From assembly GCF_963678635.1 (NCBI RefSeq), contig NC_087066.1, positions 6,725,954 to 6,789,953 of the forward strand: a DNA stretch of 64,000 nt, in the 5' to 3' direction. The notes under the pieces are model-generated. The model was not told the DNA's origin, did not search any database, and saw only the letters and a program-made list of their open reading frames with translations. Origin of the DNA: Symsagittifera roscoffensis. Its lineage: Eukaryota > Xenacoelomorpha > Acoela > Convolutidae. Positions 23,921-36,332 of this stretch are shown here, in pieces. Each line of letters opens with the position of its first letter. Positions within the stretch are counted from its first letter, which is position 1. A program made the position numbers and the translations under genes.

Positions 23921-26529
23921 TTTTCACAAGCACAAAAATGGATCACTCAGTAAAAAAACTTTATAAATTCATTGCAAAATCTATAACAATTTCAGGAAGA
24001 GCACTAAACAACACGTCATTTGAACATCAAAAATTTTAAACATTAGTAGTCGACTTATTTTGATAGAAACAACCCTTTTGGCGAATCCAATTACAGTTTG
24101 CTCAGTTTGTCGGTGCATAAGATTTTTTTGGAGACAACCAACTCAACAATTTTTGTGAACACTTTTTCACATTTAGGTGGATACCGCATACTGTTGGAGC
24201 ACAAAAACAGTTTCATAGTAGAAAAAAGTCAATTTACAATTTTTCGGTCGAACTGTCAACGATTTTAGAGGGATAACTCATGATAAAATAAAGCAAACAC
24301 GAAAACAAATCAAAACCTTGTGCATGAAACTTTTTGAACAATTACACTTGGTTGTAAAACAAAAAAGTTCATATAAATTATAACAACATTTAATCGACAA
24401 TGAAGAAAAATTGTCAAACAATACACCACATCAGCTTTCTATCGATGTGGTCTCATGAAAAAATGAGTTATCTCGATCAAGCCAAAAACACAATGAAATT
24501 TCAATAACATAAAATGAAATTCTACTAATTTCATACAGTAAGTTTCTTCTAGAAATACAAAAAAAACCATACAAAAAAAAACATTAAAAGAACGACTAAA
24601 GATATAGAAGCAAAATTCTGTCTTGGCAAATTTTTTTCATTTAGTGTTCTTCATTGCTTCAAGCAATAAATTTAAAAAATTTGTTTTTGACTGTATTATC
24701 GTTTCATAACAATGAGCTCAAGCTGATAGTATTTAGTTTATCAGTATTTCTAATCTTATCCTTTTCAGTTGCCAATACCCAACACCTTGCAATCTGAGTA
24801 ACTTATTCTTGAAATTTGTATCTTAAATTTTAGATATCAAAAGTATAAGTCCAGGCTGTTCAGTTCGGTGTTGGAGACACCCATGTATTAAGATATTGAA
24901 TATACTCTGCGGTCTCTACACTTTGTGTTAAGGTTGGAATCAGATTCCCTAATGTATCAGTATACGTTATAGGTTTCAGAATTGCAGATGGTAAATTGGT
25001 AACTATCAAAAATGTTCAAAACGTTTTGAGCGCCGGATTTTGCCGACACAGCAATGCTTAAGATTCTAAATTTTTCTGAATTATTATAGGAAATAGACGT
25101 GTTCACGCAAGGAAATAGATTTGTTCTGTTCTTTACTGCTATACTTCCACTTTTTACTTTAACAATCGGTACAGCAAACAATTTCACTAGGATGCACAAC
25201 ATTTCGCTGCATCTGATCTCCTGCTTGAGCTATTTTAGCTTTCTATTAGTGGGTTTTTTGTGTTTGCAGCATTAAGTTAGGTTAAAAGATTTTTTTTCAA
25301 ATCTGCTCTGAAATTGTCTCAACAGTCCTTGTTCGGCTTTTCGTTCCATTCTGCTCGCTTGCTGGGAACGATACATTCATCTACGTTTTTTTCAGCCAAT
25401 TCCAAACAGAGAAAATCTGTATGCAATTCAATCTTTCAACCTGTTAACGTCGCAAAATTTATCTGAAAAACTATAATACAGTGTGACCACTGATTACAAG
25501 TCTGATTACTGATTATAATACAGAGTCAACATACTAAACTTGAAATATCCAACTACAATTGATTCACGTTACTCTATAGTAGACTTAACAAGCCCCACCT
25601 CATACGTGTTCTTTTGCTAGAAATTTAATCCTCTTAAAGAACTAGTTTTTGATAGCTTTAAGAATGTCTCTTGTCACCAACATAAGCTGTCCTTGTGCAT
25701 TTTGACCTTTTCATAAGAAGAATTTTCTATTATATTAATTGTTTCGGGTACCTACTAAATGAGAGATTCTCATCAAGGGTTCGTCTAGCATCAACAAATG
25801 AGAGAAACAAACTGTTGAACGCTTTTGTGGAGAGTATTGTACAATCGATCAACTTTTGAACACTGTTGTCCAAAATCCAAGTACGAGTTGAGTAGAAGTA
25901 TTATGAAAGTGCCGCTGGTTAATAAATAGCTCGAATTCAGCATTCAGTGCTGCTGTCTTAACAAAGTTTTCTCTTCTGCATATGTCTTCAAATTTTGCCC
26001 AATACCAATTCTGGTGAAATCGATACTTTTGAAAATTGGTGGGGATTTAGAGAATTTTGTTTTTAATTCATCTGGAACTTTGAGACTGCCAAACTTTTTT
26101 TTAGTTTCTAGCATTTTTATTAGTAAAATTAGAAGAATGACGTCTTTGGAAGAAAAAAAATCTATAATGGGAGGCCAAACTAAGCACCTTGTGACAATTT
26201 AAGTAACAAGGACTCTCCCTTTGTTCTTTTTTTTTCTTTTATTCTATTTGATTGAGCCCACAAAATTGGCACATGTTTATGGACTAGGAAGAATCTAGGA
26301 AGATACGACACAATTTTTTGCGCCTCTCCAGCGCACAGTTTGACCTGTAATTAAACATGATTTTTCATGTCAACGTTGTTTTTATATTGATCCCACCAAC
26401 TACTTTCGACTCAAATTTTTTCTATGGAGTTTCTATTTCTCGAAATTTGTTCTTTTTGATTTTCCTGGATCCTTGTTTAATAAAATAATCCGTAAGCTTC
26501 AAAATAATCAGTAAGCTTCAGTAAGCTGC
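23921..26529. other. AT-rich DNA without a recognised gene
   Basis: No coding region or repeat was recognised apart from scattered short open frames. The 81-codon minus-strand frame at 24957-25202 has no known motif. Confidence 0.4.
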
Positions 26530-27560
26530 CAACAAAAAAAATTGGAGCTAACAATAGCAACCGAAATTGAAACAATCCTTTTTTCTGAGCTCCTGTCGTC
26601 TAGTCGCTTTCAGTTTTACATTGTGGTCTGATTATTTAAAACAAAGACCGTATTTTAGTCGTATGAACTCGACTTTTTGTCGGGATAATTTTTTGTGTTT
26701 GCTCATCATAGTTCCCTCTCGTATACACGCCAGTGGTCCTCTTTTGGCACATCAAATTAGGTTATGAATGACTGGCATCAATCCCAACGATTGATTTACA
26801 CAAGTTCTTTCACGATTCAATAACGCCTCATTCAGTTCTGTTTTCTTTGTGAAAACAAATGAAGGACCATCTATCATGTTTTCTGTATGATTTCAAACAA
26901 GTCACTATCATTCGTAAATTTTATAGTCAGTTGATTTGTAGAGAGAAACATTTGCTAGATTTGGCATTAAGCAGTCGAGCTTCAGCATGCCTGTCTCTTT
27001 ATCATGAAAAATTCAATCATTTTTTGCATAGTTAGACTTCAGGTAATTATAGTTTTCCATTTCAGCAGGAGGTTTGCTTTTTAACCCGATTTTTGTTCAC
27101 TGCTGGTCTTCAGCTGGCCCACTTCTGTTAATCTTCTGAAAATCCTCAATCTTTTTATCGAGAAGGTTTATCGATTCAAAATTGGTTTGCTTTCTTGATA
27201 ACTGGTTCAATTTCCTTTCAAATAAGGTTCGATTTCCTTTCAATGACCAGAAAAGGATTGAGATACGATGTAACGAAGTTTGTATCATACCGACCACTGT
27301 TGAATCCGAAAACTGGTAGAGTACTGGTATATCTCTCTAGATGTAGCATGAAATGAGTCAATTGATTTTTCTGAAATCCTGAGAAGGTGATTGTAAGCGT
27401 CTGTTTTTTCCTGGTCCTCGACACATTCGTCTTTGCATTCTTTTGCTCCACTTTTTCACTTTTTCTTGAATTACTTCGATCATTAGAAATGCTGAATTCT
27501 AAGTGTAGCCGTTTTTTTTTGGATTTTTGTTCAAGTTCGAGAAAATTTGACCGCATTTAT
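26530..27560 (-). pseudogene. Family-B DNA polymerase relic P1, exonuclease to motif A region
   Basis: On the minus strand the 112-codon frame at 27218-27556 contains LPVFGFNSGRYDTNFVTSYL (about 27319-27260), the Exo II type N-S-G-x-Y-D motif of DNA_pol_B_2 polymerases. Downstream, with shifts, come LDCLMPNLANVSLYKSTDYK near 26970, DGPSFVFTKKTELNEALL near 26860, CKSIVGIDAS (polymerase motif A) near 26790, TTGVYTRGNYDEQ near 26740, and RPQCKTES..TTGAQKK near 26630-26580. This order matches the family as I know it. Stops and frameshifts are frequent. It continues upstream into fragments at 28870-29893, and a parallel copy lies at 32353-33520. Confidence 0.82.
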
Positions 27561-27639
27561 GCTGTATTCTTTTCAGTTGACAATTCATGTTGGCCTAAAA
27601 ATCGATAAATAAGGATTGTGCATCTTTTTACACAAAAAA

Positions 27640-28110
27640 AATGAGTTTCTGAACCAAATTGGTTATAATTGAAACCAAAATGGGTTCATGCTTCCCAACC
27701 CAGTTTCTGTTTCTGTCTATTTTAGTTCCTCGGATGGCACAACATTGATTTACAAAAGGCCACAGTTTTTTGTTTAAACTTTTTTGATTTTTGGTATAGA
27801 GCGACAGAAAAAAAAACTAAAATCTACATGTAAAAGCACAACAAACGATACAACATAAACTGAACAACAAAATGTAGGAGAAGAAAAACATGCCATATTA
27901 TTAAAACCTTGAAAAGTTAAATACAGGCTAACAATTATATAAACAACAGCACCTTATCCATTTTTCCAAAAACATCAAAATTAGCAAATCCAAAAAAAAT
28001 TAACAGTTGAAGTTTGACCGGAAATTGAAATCTTTAGAGAAAATTTAAAATTATAAGTTTTCTAAATTTGATAGTAATTTTTCATGTATGAGTAAGTTGG
28101 CTTCAAAAAA
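27640..28110. repeat. Dispersed repeat K, copy 2
   Basis: Homologous to 23250-23640 and to 28500-28720, in the same orientation. It follows directly on the polymerase relic P1, whose homologous neighbour in P2 (from 33520) has ACCAAAATGGGTTCA at the matching place. The repeat therefore appears to be part of, or inserted in, the polymerase element. Confidence 0.72.
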
Positions 28111-28263
28111 GTTGGCTTCAATCTTGTGTTGTTGTTGGAGTGAATAAAAGCCTGGAAAGTCGTTCCCACGTATACGCATTCTGTTGACATTTGTGTAGTC
28201 TTCAGATGCTGGTCTGAAAGTTCATTACCTCTTAATTGTAAATACTAAAACTGCATACTCTGC

Positions 28264-28513
28264 ACATGAAATAACTCATCGAACATAAGTTTTCCGATGC
28301 CGAGCTGCATGTCGACGAACATACATTTTACTACAGTCATCGCATTTATTCTGTTGGAAAACTACATCTGAATAGAACGACAGAAAAAAAACATGAAATA
28401 ACTCATCGAACATAAGTTTTCCGATGCCGAGCTGCATGTCGACGAACATACATTTTACTACAGTCATCGCATTTATTCTGTTGGAAAACTACATCTGAAT
28501 AGAACGACAGAAA
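28264..28513. repeat. Tandem 125-bp duplication carrying a zinc-finger-like segment
   Basis: ACATGAAATAACTCATCGAA through GAATAGAACGACAGAAAAAA occurs twice in a row with almost no change. On the minus strand each unit encodes NKCDDCSKMYVRRHAARHRK, a C2H2-like fragment. A third, longer copy is at 29760-29862. The near identity indicates a late local duplication inside the already decayed polymerase relic. Confidence 0.82.
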
Positions 28514-28870
28514 AAACAACATGCGCTAGTATTAAAACCTTGAAAAGTTAAAAACAGGCTAACAATTATATAAACAACAGCACCTTATCCATTTTTCCAT
28601 AGACATCAAAATTAGCAAATCCAAATAAAACTAACCGTTTAAGTATGACCGAAAATTGAAATTTTTAGAAAAATTTTAGAATTGTAAGTTTTCTACTTTT
28701 TATAGTAATTTTTCATTTATTATGAAACAAAGCTCCTACTACTATCTATAAGTATACGAATTTGAAGACAACTTGAAATTCATTCTTATCCACCAGATAG
28801 CTTATATGTAAATCAGTTTGAGTTGAAATCGTTCTTTGCTAAAAGATCGTCAACTAAATCAAACGCAAAA
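28500..28870. repeat. Dispersed repeat K, copy 3
   Basis: Follows the tandem duplication and matches 27880-28110 and 23460-23920, including the CTATCTATAAGTAT and TATATGTAAATCAGTTTGAG phrases. It shows that the same segment was copied twice within 1 kb. Confidence 0.72.
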
Positions 28871-29893
28871 GTACAGGCAGCGCACCAGTACGTTCGCGGG
28901 CAAAAACATTGATATCCCCTCGTAAGTTTCTAAGCAGGGCCACAAAAATTGTGGCATGAGTGATCAATTTGAATTGCCATTCTGTATTTTGTATCTATTG
29001 TGTACAAATCTCAAGGATATTTAGCTATTTTACTTCTTTTGTGTATTTTTCAAGTCTGTTTTAGAACAAAGCAACATTGAGTTGTCAAAGAGCGTGTTTT
29101 TATCATGAGCGTTGTATTAACGGTACGCGCCAGTTTCGAAAATTCGAAATACGATCAAAACAGAATTTCGCTTTTTGCTACTCAATCAAGTTTTTCAAAG
29201 ACTTGATGCAGTTTTTCATGTTCTAAATTAGGATCTAATTTGGAAAATTCACAACTACCGGGGTTTGTAGCGTCTTTTTTCCATCTTGGTGTCTGGCAAG
29301 AAGTTTTGACGGGCATTCAGGTCATCTCGCAAACTTCAACTCATTCCCTATTCCAACACCAAGAAAATTTTGAGTTTTGCTGCCCAATCAAGTTTTTCAA
29401 AGACTTGAGGCAGTTTTTCATTAGCTAAATTAGGTTCTTATTTCAGAATTGAAATTAGTTAGCTTGGATTGTCTTTTTTCCATCTTGTTGTTTGGCATGA
29501 AGTGTTGACAGACAATCATCTCATCTCGCAGCTTTTCACTACCCTCCTCATTTTCCATGACTTTATTGAAATCAGCGACCTAATCACTAGCTTTCCTGGC
29601 TTCCAAACCGTGTTCATTCTTGTGTTGTTGTTGGAGTGAATAAAAGCCTGGAAAGTCGTTCCCACGTATACGCATTCTGTTGACAATTGTGTAGTCTTAA
29701 GATGCTGGTCTGAAAGTTCATTTCCTCTTGATTGTAAATAGTAAAAATGCATACTGTGCACATGAAATCGAACGTAAGTTTTCAGATGCCGAGCTGCATG
29801 TTGGCGAACATACATTTTACTACAGTCATCGCATTTATTCTGTTGGAAAACTGCATCTGAAAGAATAGACGGTTTAGCGTTTACCACAATCAA
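28870..29893 (-). pseudogene. Polymerase relic P1, N-terminal zinc finger and linker fragments
   Basis: The 125-codon minus-strand frame 29516-29893 begins with a C2H2-like segment, NKCDDCSKMYVRQHAARHLK, of the kind found near the N-terminus of these polymerases. A second frame in the same stretch reads NDFPGFYSLQQQHKNEHGLE and later KLRDEMIVCQHFMPNNK. Further on, near 29400, LPQVFEKLDWAAKLK resembles the linker before the exonuclease, and is itself partly duplicated (29160-29240 and 29380-29430). The segment ARTVNTTLMIKTRSL near 29120 recurs at 34440 and 34985. The last finger histidine is tyrosine, so the finger is probably not functional. Confidence 0.6.
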
Positions 29894-30949
29894 TTTAAAC
29901 TACATGGCATCTCGGAAAATGAGAGATTTGAAATAACCCAGAAGAATATTAGAAAGACTATACATATTTTAAACCGTTCAGAAAAACTGAAAATGATTTC
30001 AAGTAATTTTTAAAAGTATAGACCGATGCTTTCAATTTGATAGATATCCATAATGAAATTGTTTTTACTTTCTGTTGGTTTTCAAGGAAAAGCACTCATT
30101 CAAATCAATTGTTTCTTTAATATCGCTTTATGTTTGAGATCAACCAAGCAGAAGTCCTCATTTTCAGTAAAATTAATTTAATTTTTATTAAAAGTTTATA
30201 TCATTGGAAATCCTTGAGTTGCTTCACTAAAAAAGGAAATAGACATTGACTCTCACTTTTTTCCATAGTTTTTTGGAGACTTATATTGTACAGAATGCAG
30301 CTATCCGTAAAAGTCAGTGTAGAGAAACTTACTCAATCAAAGAGTTGGTTTCTGAACCAATCATTGAGTAAAAAAGCGTATAATTCACAACTGATTTTCA
30401 TATGACATTAAACAGTTTTCTTATATACTAGAAGATTGTCATTAATCTAAAATTCATGTGAAAAATATCACGACTCTTTTTTCTCTACTCAAAACTCAAT
30501 TTTGTCGACACTCCCCAGCAATATTTTCTGTTTTTTCATTTCTTTAATTTTTTCAAAAATCGAAATCTTGTATGAATAGTTTTGTTCTAATTTTTCCAGA
30601 GATTTGCCATAAAAAATCATAAAACTTCGAGCTGTTTGCACAAATCTACATTCTAAAAAAAATTTTGATTGCTTTCTCAAAATCAAAATCAGACGTTTGT
30701 CATTGAAAATACTTAAAACATTGCAATGAGGTGATTAGAAAGCTTGCAGAGAAATTCCTTTCATTAATTTTTTCCTTTTGTTACTTATATCAGCAATATT
30801 TTTTATTTTATGGGAAAACAATTTTTGGTCATTTTTTCAATTGTTTTATTGAAATTTTCAAGAAGATTAAGGTCCGTAAAAAGCTTACTACATTGCAAAA
30901 CTACAATTACTACAACATCTTGCAAAATAACAAAATTGAACATTATTTG
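29894..30949. other. AT-rich spacer
   Basis: Only Lys/Phe-rich chance-like frames are seen, for example 30489-30686 on the minus strand. Confidence 0.4.
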
Positions 30950-31720
30950 TGATTGGAAACGACAATGTGGAACAATTTCCTTAAAAAAACTGGAACTTAA
31001 TTTTTGATTGGATACGACGTTTTAAGAGAAGTGAACATAGTGAAAAATTTTATATAGGTCTTGGTTTTTTTTCTTGTTTTTTATTTTCAAAAAAAGTTTT
31101 AAAAAGCTGTAATAACTAAAAATATGCATTCTGATATATTAATGCAATTATGAAGACTCTTAATAACATACGCATTTTTTGAATTCAATAGAAATTTTTC
31201 TTTTGAAAGTTAGGTTATTAGAACTATTAACATAAAAACGTGGAAATGGCGCAAAAACATGAACGAATTTTTAATTTCGAATATGATGTTTTTTCTTAGA
31301 GTTTCAGCGGAAAGAAACTTTATCTTTTGATCCAGTTGTGCTTATCAAGTTGTGTTTAAGAATATCACAAAAGCGTCTTTCATCATTTGTCTTGAGATTG
31401 GAAACGCTAAAAATCGGAAACAGAGATTTTTTCAATAAAATCAGTGTTTTTTTTTTCTGTTCACTTGAGTTCAATGTTCTTTTCATCTCTTCTATGGCTA
31501 TATCTCGAGCGGAAACTAAATTCTGATTGGATACGACTTCAGTCCAGTAGGAAAAATCTATTTTGATTGGTCTAATCCACAAATTTTTGTTAAAATTACT
31601 CCACATCCCCAAATAAAAATCATTTTTTTTTCAAAATAACTAACATCAATTAATTTCTCTCTCAGCTCTAAATCGGTCATCATTCTTCTTTTTGACTCAA
31701 TATTTTTATTGTTCAAAATT
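30950..31720. repeat. Inverted copy of the family X upstream flank
   Basis: Reverse-complement matches to 14290-14620 include GATTTAGAGCTGAGAGAG (14355 and 31660-31680) and CCAATCA-containing phrases (CTGATTGGATACGAC at 31523, GATTGGATACGAC near 31003, GATTGGAAACGAC near 30952). The 102-codon minus-strand frame 31304-31612 overlaps it and is not considered a gene. Confidence 0.6.
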
Positions 31721-31729
31721 ATCGCTCAA

Positions 31730-32016
31730 GTTGATCTTCTCAGTGCAAAACAGCAGTATTATGAACTTGTTCGATTTTTAGCTTTTTCTCTAGAGTTTTT
31801 CTGGCATGAACAGACATCCTATTCCGAATCTAGCACATAGTCAAAGTGATTTAAAGGGAATTCACTGACCAACATGTGATGCAAGTACCCATCACAGAGA
31901 GCCTACTTGGAACAATGAAAACGTTGGAGAAAGTGTCTGAGCATGTGAGAATGAACTACCCGGGATTCCTAGCACTAGGTTTGTGGCTTAATCAGTCGAT
32001 GAAATCCTCTAGCTGA
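31730..32016 (+). pseudogene. Family X coding relic, diverged copy
   Basis: Plus-strand segments VDLLSAKQQYYELVRFLAFS (31730 onward, stop at 31838) and QVPITESLLGTMKTLEKVSE followed by VRMNYPGFLALG (31882-32016) correspond in order to EVPTTEN ... LDYPVFPESR in the copy at 13851-14280. The copies are diverged at DNA level, so the shared protein order is informative. The family is not recognised, and the copy is interrupted by a stop and a shift. Confidence 0.42.
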
Positions 32017-32352
32017 CAAGAATATAATTGATTCTACAGTTCAGTTCATTCTAAATCCACCATCAAGATGAATAAAAGTTTTAGAAAAAATGGAAACCTG
32101 TCCCAAAATTTAAAAACAATCGTAGTAGGCTGAGCGAAATTTCGCATTCAGCATGAAATTGGTACTGAATTTATCATAGAGCTTTCAGAATGGAGGAACT
32201 CGAAACTGAAAGAATTGAGAGTGACAGGTAATTTAAAATAGATTTAGTTTTATTTAAAATAGCTTCGCGGAAAAAATAAGGGTTCTCTTAAGGTTAAATT
32301 GAAAAAAAAATGACAAAAATGCAGATTTGAAAAAAAGAAAAAGTATTCTTCT

Positions 32353-33520
32353 TTACAGTGAACACTTACTATAAATTAATATGTTCGTATATACGCCAGT
32401 GGTCAAATTGTGGCACATCAAAGAAAGATATGACTGTTTGGCATCAATCCCAACGATTGATTTACACAAGTACTTTGACTTTTCAATGAACGTCTCGTTC
32501 ATTTCTGTTTTTCTTGTAAAAAAAAATGAGGGACCACCGATCATATTTTCCGTATGATTTCAAACAAGTCACTACCATTAGTGAAGATCGGATAAATTTT
32601 GTAGTCAGTTGACTTGTGTTGAGAAACACTCGTTAGATTTGGCTTTATGCAATCGAGCTTTAGCATGTTTATCTTTTCATCATGACAAAATTCAATCATT
32701 TTTTGCATAGTTTCGAGGACAGGAAAATACTAGTGTAGAAGTTTGCGAAAAGGTTCTCATCTTTTCTGTTCCCAATTAGTATTCAAGTAGTTGTTTTCCA
32801 TTCCAGCAGGAGGTTTGCTTTTTATCACAATTTTTGTTCACTGTTGGCTATTCAGCTAACCCAATTTTGTGAAGCTTCTGAAAATCACCAATATCTTTAT
32901 CGAGAGGGTTGCTTTTTTTTTTCAAATTGCTGTAAAAGTCACCATACAGTGGTATGGAAAGAACACTTTCATCTTTTTTGCTTTCTAAACTTTTTTGGAT
33001 CAATCAGTCTAAACTAGTAGCTGCAACCAAAAATCTCATAAAGTTCAGAAGTTAAATGTTTCCAAAATTGAAGAAAGCCAATTGGTTCATTTTCTTGATA
33101 ATTGATTCGATTTCATTTCAAATAAGGTTCGATTTCCTTTCATGATTAGAAAAGGACTTAAATACGATATAACGAGGTTTGCATCATAGGGACCACTGTT
33201 GAATCCAAAAACTGGTAGAGTACTTGTGTATCTATCTAGATGTAGCATGGAATGAGTCAATCGTTTTTTTTTTGAAATCCTGAGAAGGTGATTGTAAGCG
33301 TCTGTTTCTTCCTCGTTCTCGACATATTCGTCTTTGTATTCGTTTGCTTCAATTTTGTTGAAATAACTTCGTTCATTAAGAGTGCTGAATTTTGTCTGTA
33401 GCCGTTTTTTGGATTTTTATTCAAGTTCGAGAAAAATTGACCGAACCTTTGCTGTATCCTTTTCAGTCAACAGTTCCAATTTGGTCCAGAATTGAATAAA
33501 TTTGGTTTGTGCATCCTTTT
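32353..33520 (-). pseudogene. Family-B DNA polymerase relic P2, exonuclease to motif A
   Basis: Colinear with P1. Minus-strand segments in order are LPVFGFNSGPYDANLVISYL near 33215, FFNFGNI then LLNFMRFLVAATSLD near 33050-33000 (Exo III region in the family), FYSNLKKKSNPLDKDIGDFQ near 32930, then the 63-codon frame 32353-32544. That frame holds GGPSFFFTRKTEMNETFIEK and CKSIVGIDAKQSYLSLM (motif A, invariant Asp kept). After TTGVYT the similarity to the family stops, at about 32385, so the copy is truncated or rearranged there. Frameshifts and stops are frequent. Confidence 0.85.
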
Positions 33521-33599
33521 TATATAACATTATGGATCGTTTATGAGTCTAATTGGTTGAAATTGACACCAAAATGGGTTCAAGCTGAAAATGAAGGGC

Positions 33600-33760
33600 A
33601 CACAAATTGAATGGCGCACAAATTGAATCTTAAGCAGTGACAATAGTTTTTGTTTTTAGTATGTTTTTTTTATTAGTCCTTTGAATGGCACACAAACTGA
33701 ATCTTAAGCAGCGACGACAGTTTTTTGTGATTAGTATGTTTTTTGGTATGTTCAATATTG
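33600..33760. repeat. Tandem duplication next to P2
   Basis: GGCACACAAATTGAATCTTA-like text with AAGCAGTGACAATAG and TTAGTATGTTTTTT occurs twice (from about 33612 and 33690). Copies differ at several positions. Confidence 0.7.
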
Positions 33761-33789
33761 AAGCCATTCAGTTTTTCAAATCAGTTTTT

Positions 33790-35000
33790 CTAAGCAAGTG
33801 TGAAGCTTTCTTCGGTAAAGGTTCCTGACTTTGTCTTTGCAACACAGAAGAAGGCAGTTGAGTTGATCTGCTGTGTAGAAAAGTGTGTCGCAAATGGGCA
33901 TCGGAAACATTTAAAGTAATTGTCGTTACTTTTGACCCGATTATTTTGCTTGTGGTATTGCTGAAGTCTCACTGTATTCTAATTTTTATTGTAACTTCTT
34001 TGAAGTAAATTGCTTACGAATTATCCATCTTAAAAGTCGATATCGTAAATGAAAAAGTTTTTTTTCCTATTTCGTATTCAACTCTTGGCAAGATACAAAT
34101 CAAAATTCCACGAAACTGTTTCGGATTGCATACCAATTTTTTCAGGCAAAAAAACAAAGAATCTTGAATTGGATGTTTTAATACAATTGTTCTAGGCACC
34201 GCACCAGTACGTTCGCGGGCAAAAACGTTGACAGCTCTTTGTCAGTTTCTAAGCATTACCGCAAAAATTGTGGCTTTAGTGATCACCTTCGATTGCCTTT
34301 TTTTGTTTTATATTCATTGTGTACAAATCTCAAGGATATCATGCTATTTTCATTCTTTTGTGTAGTTTTCAAGTCTGTTTTAGAACAAAGCAACATTGAG
34401 TTGTCAATGAGCGTGTTATTTTCATGAGCGTTGTATTAACGGTACGTGCAAGTTTCGAAAATTCGTAATACAATCAAAAACAGAATTTCACTTTTTGCTA
34501 CTCAACCAAGTTTTTCAAAGACTTGATGCAGTTTTTCATGCACTAAACTAGGATCTAATTTCAAAAGTTGTCTAGTGATTTTATAGCGTCTCTTTTCCAT
34601 CTTGGTGTCTGGCGAGAAGTTTTGACAGGCATTCAAGTCATCTCGCAAACTTCAACTCATTCCCTATTCCAACACCAAGAAAATTTTGAGTTTTGCTGCC
34701 CAATCAAGTTTTTCAAAGACTTGATGTAGTTTTTCATTAGCTAAATTAGGATCTTTTTTCAGAATTGAAATTAGTTAGCTTGGACTGTTTGATATCAACC
34801 AAGCAGAAGAGATCAACCATTTATGTTTGAGATCAACCATTCATTTTTGCGTTTTGTATTTTTTTTGCACAATTCTCAATGATGTCATGATATTTTACTT
34901 GTGTAGTTTCCGAGTCTGTTTTAGAACAAAGCAACATTGAGTTGCCAAAAAGCGTGTTAATTTTATGAGCGTAGGATTAACGGTACGCGCTAGTTTCCAA
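33790..35000 (-). pseudogene. Polymerase relic P2, N-terminal fragments
   Basis: The minus-strand frame 33790-33972 contains NDNYFKCFRCPFATHFSTQQ, a CxxC half of a C2H2-type finger. The frame 34014-34199 (APRTIVLKHPIQDSLFFCLK onward) is protein-like but unrecognised. Near 34440 and again near 34985 the segment ARTVN.TLMK.TR matches 29120 in P1. From 34480 to 34790 the stretch is homologous to 29160-29500, including the LPQVFEKLDWAAKL-type linker. These pieces are colinear with P1 but repeated and scrambled. Confidence 0.55.
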
Positions 35001-36332
35001 TTTCATTATAAATCCACCATCAATACGAATAAAAGTTTTTAAAGATTCATAGGAAAACTCGAAGAAAAACTTGATTTTTACATCTTCTACAAAGATTTTG
35101 AGAAGTGCTTCATTCCTTTCAAAAATTCCGTGCTTGATTAATAAAAAATTGAAACAATTCCTGATGAAAGATAAAAAAAACTTTTGAGTCAACTGGAGAT
35201 CTCTGTTGAGAAGAAAACATCTTGGGGCACATAAAGAGGAAAGCGACAAGGAATTCGAAAAAAACTTTGTAAAATTTTGTATTCATTAGTTCATTTTCTC
35301 CTTTCAAATAGAAAATTTCTGAACAAATTTTTTTTGAGCCGAAAAGTCTCTACAGAGGCTTCAGCAAATTCAAAAGAAAAATTTTAAAATCAGTGTAGTA
35401 TTTTAACAGAAAATTTACGTAAAAACATCGTACAGAACTATGACCACCAAAACAAAAAATCGATAGTTTTTAGCATATCGATATCCCATTTGGAAATTTA
35501 AACATTTCCAATCCTGTACAGAATCGCTAAATTAAAGGCTTAAAAGAAAGCAAGTTTTCGATTAGAATTGAGATAATTTCTCTTGAATTTTTAGTGAATT
35601 AGTCGCTTCTTTGCATTACAAGGCATCTTTTTGGCTCCTTTCCACTGTAAAATATGGTGAACCGTTCAACTAAGCTAATGGAATACTTCTCCGCTTGATG
35701 TAACAATGTATGGAAAAAGTCTAAATTTTTAAGTTTGAATTTAAAAGTAGAGACGTTCATTTTCTTGATAAAAATAAAAATATTTTTCTAGATTCAGCGG
35801 AACTTGGCCAGGAGATTTTCCTATTAAAACCAACTGGATTTCGCTATTCTCCAAGTATCACAAAGAGACACGCAAAAGTAGAAACACATTACAATGCAAT
35901 TTTTGCTTAAACTCGTGAAAAACAGAATTATAACGTTTTTATAGTATTATAATCTGAAGAAAAGTTAGAGAGAGCTTATCACAATGAAGCTGTCATATGA
36001 AAAAATGGTTTTGCAGATAATTGTATTTTTAAATACTAGAAAAAACGCCTATGCAATTTCCATACATAAACTTGCATACAAAACATTCCATGTTTACTAC
36101 TATCTCCATATACATAGAAACCATAATAACCTAAATTTTTTACTTCTTTTTTCATTCCACCTCGAAATCAGTTCTCTAATTTATCCTGGTCTGCTTTATT
36201 CAACAATTTTTTATTCTAGTCGAAAATGTACTCAAATATAGAAAATGCGCTAGTCCTAATTGTATTGAAACTTCAAAAAATCAAAATAATTGGGATAATT
36301 GTTGGGCCGTAAAAACATTAAAAGGGGTTTTA
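35001..36332. other. AT-rich DNA without a recognised gene
   Basis: Short open frames only. None carries a recognisable motif. Confidence 0.4.
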
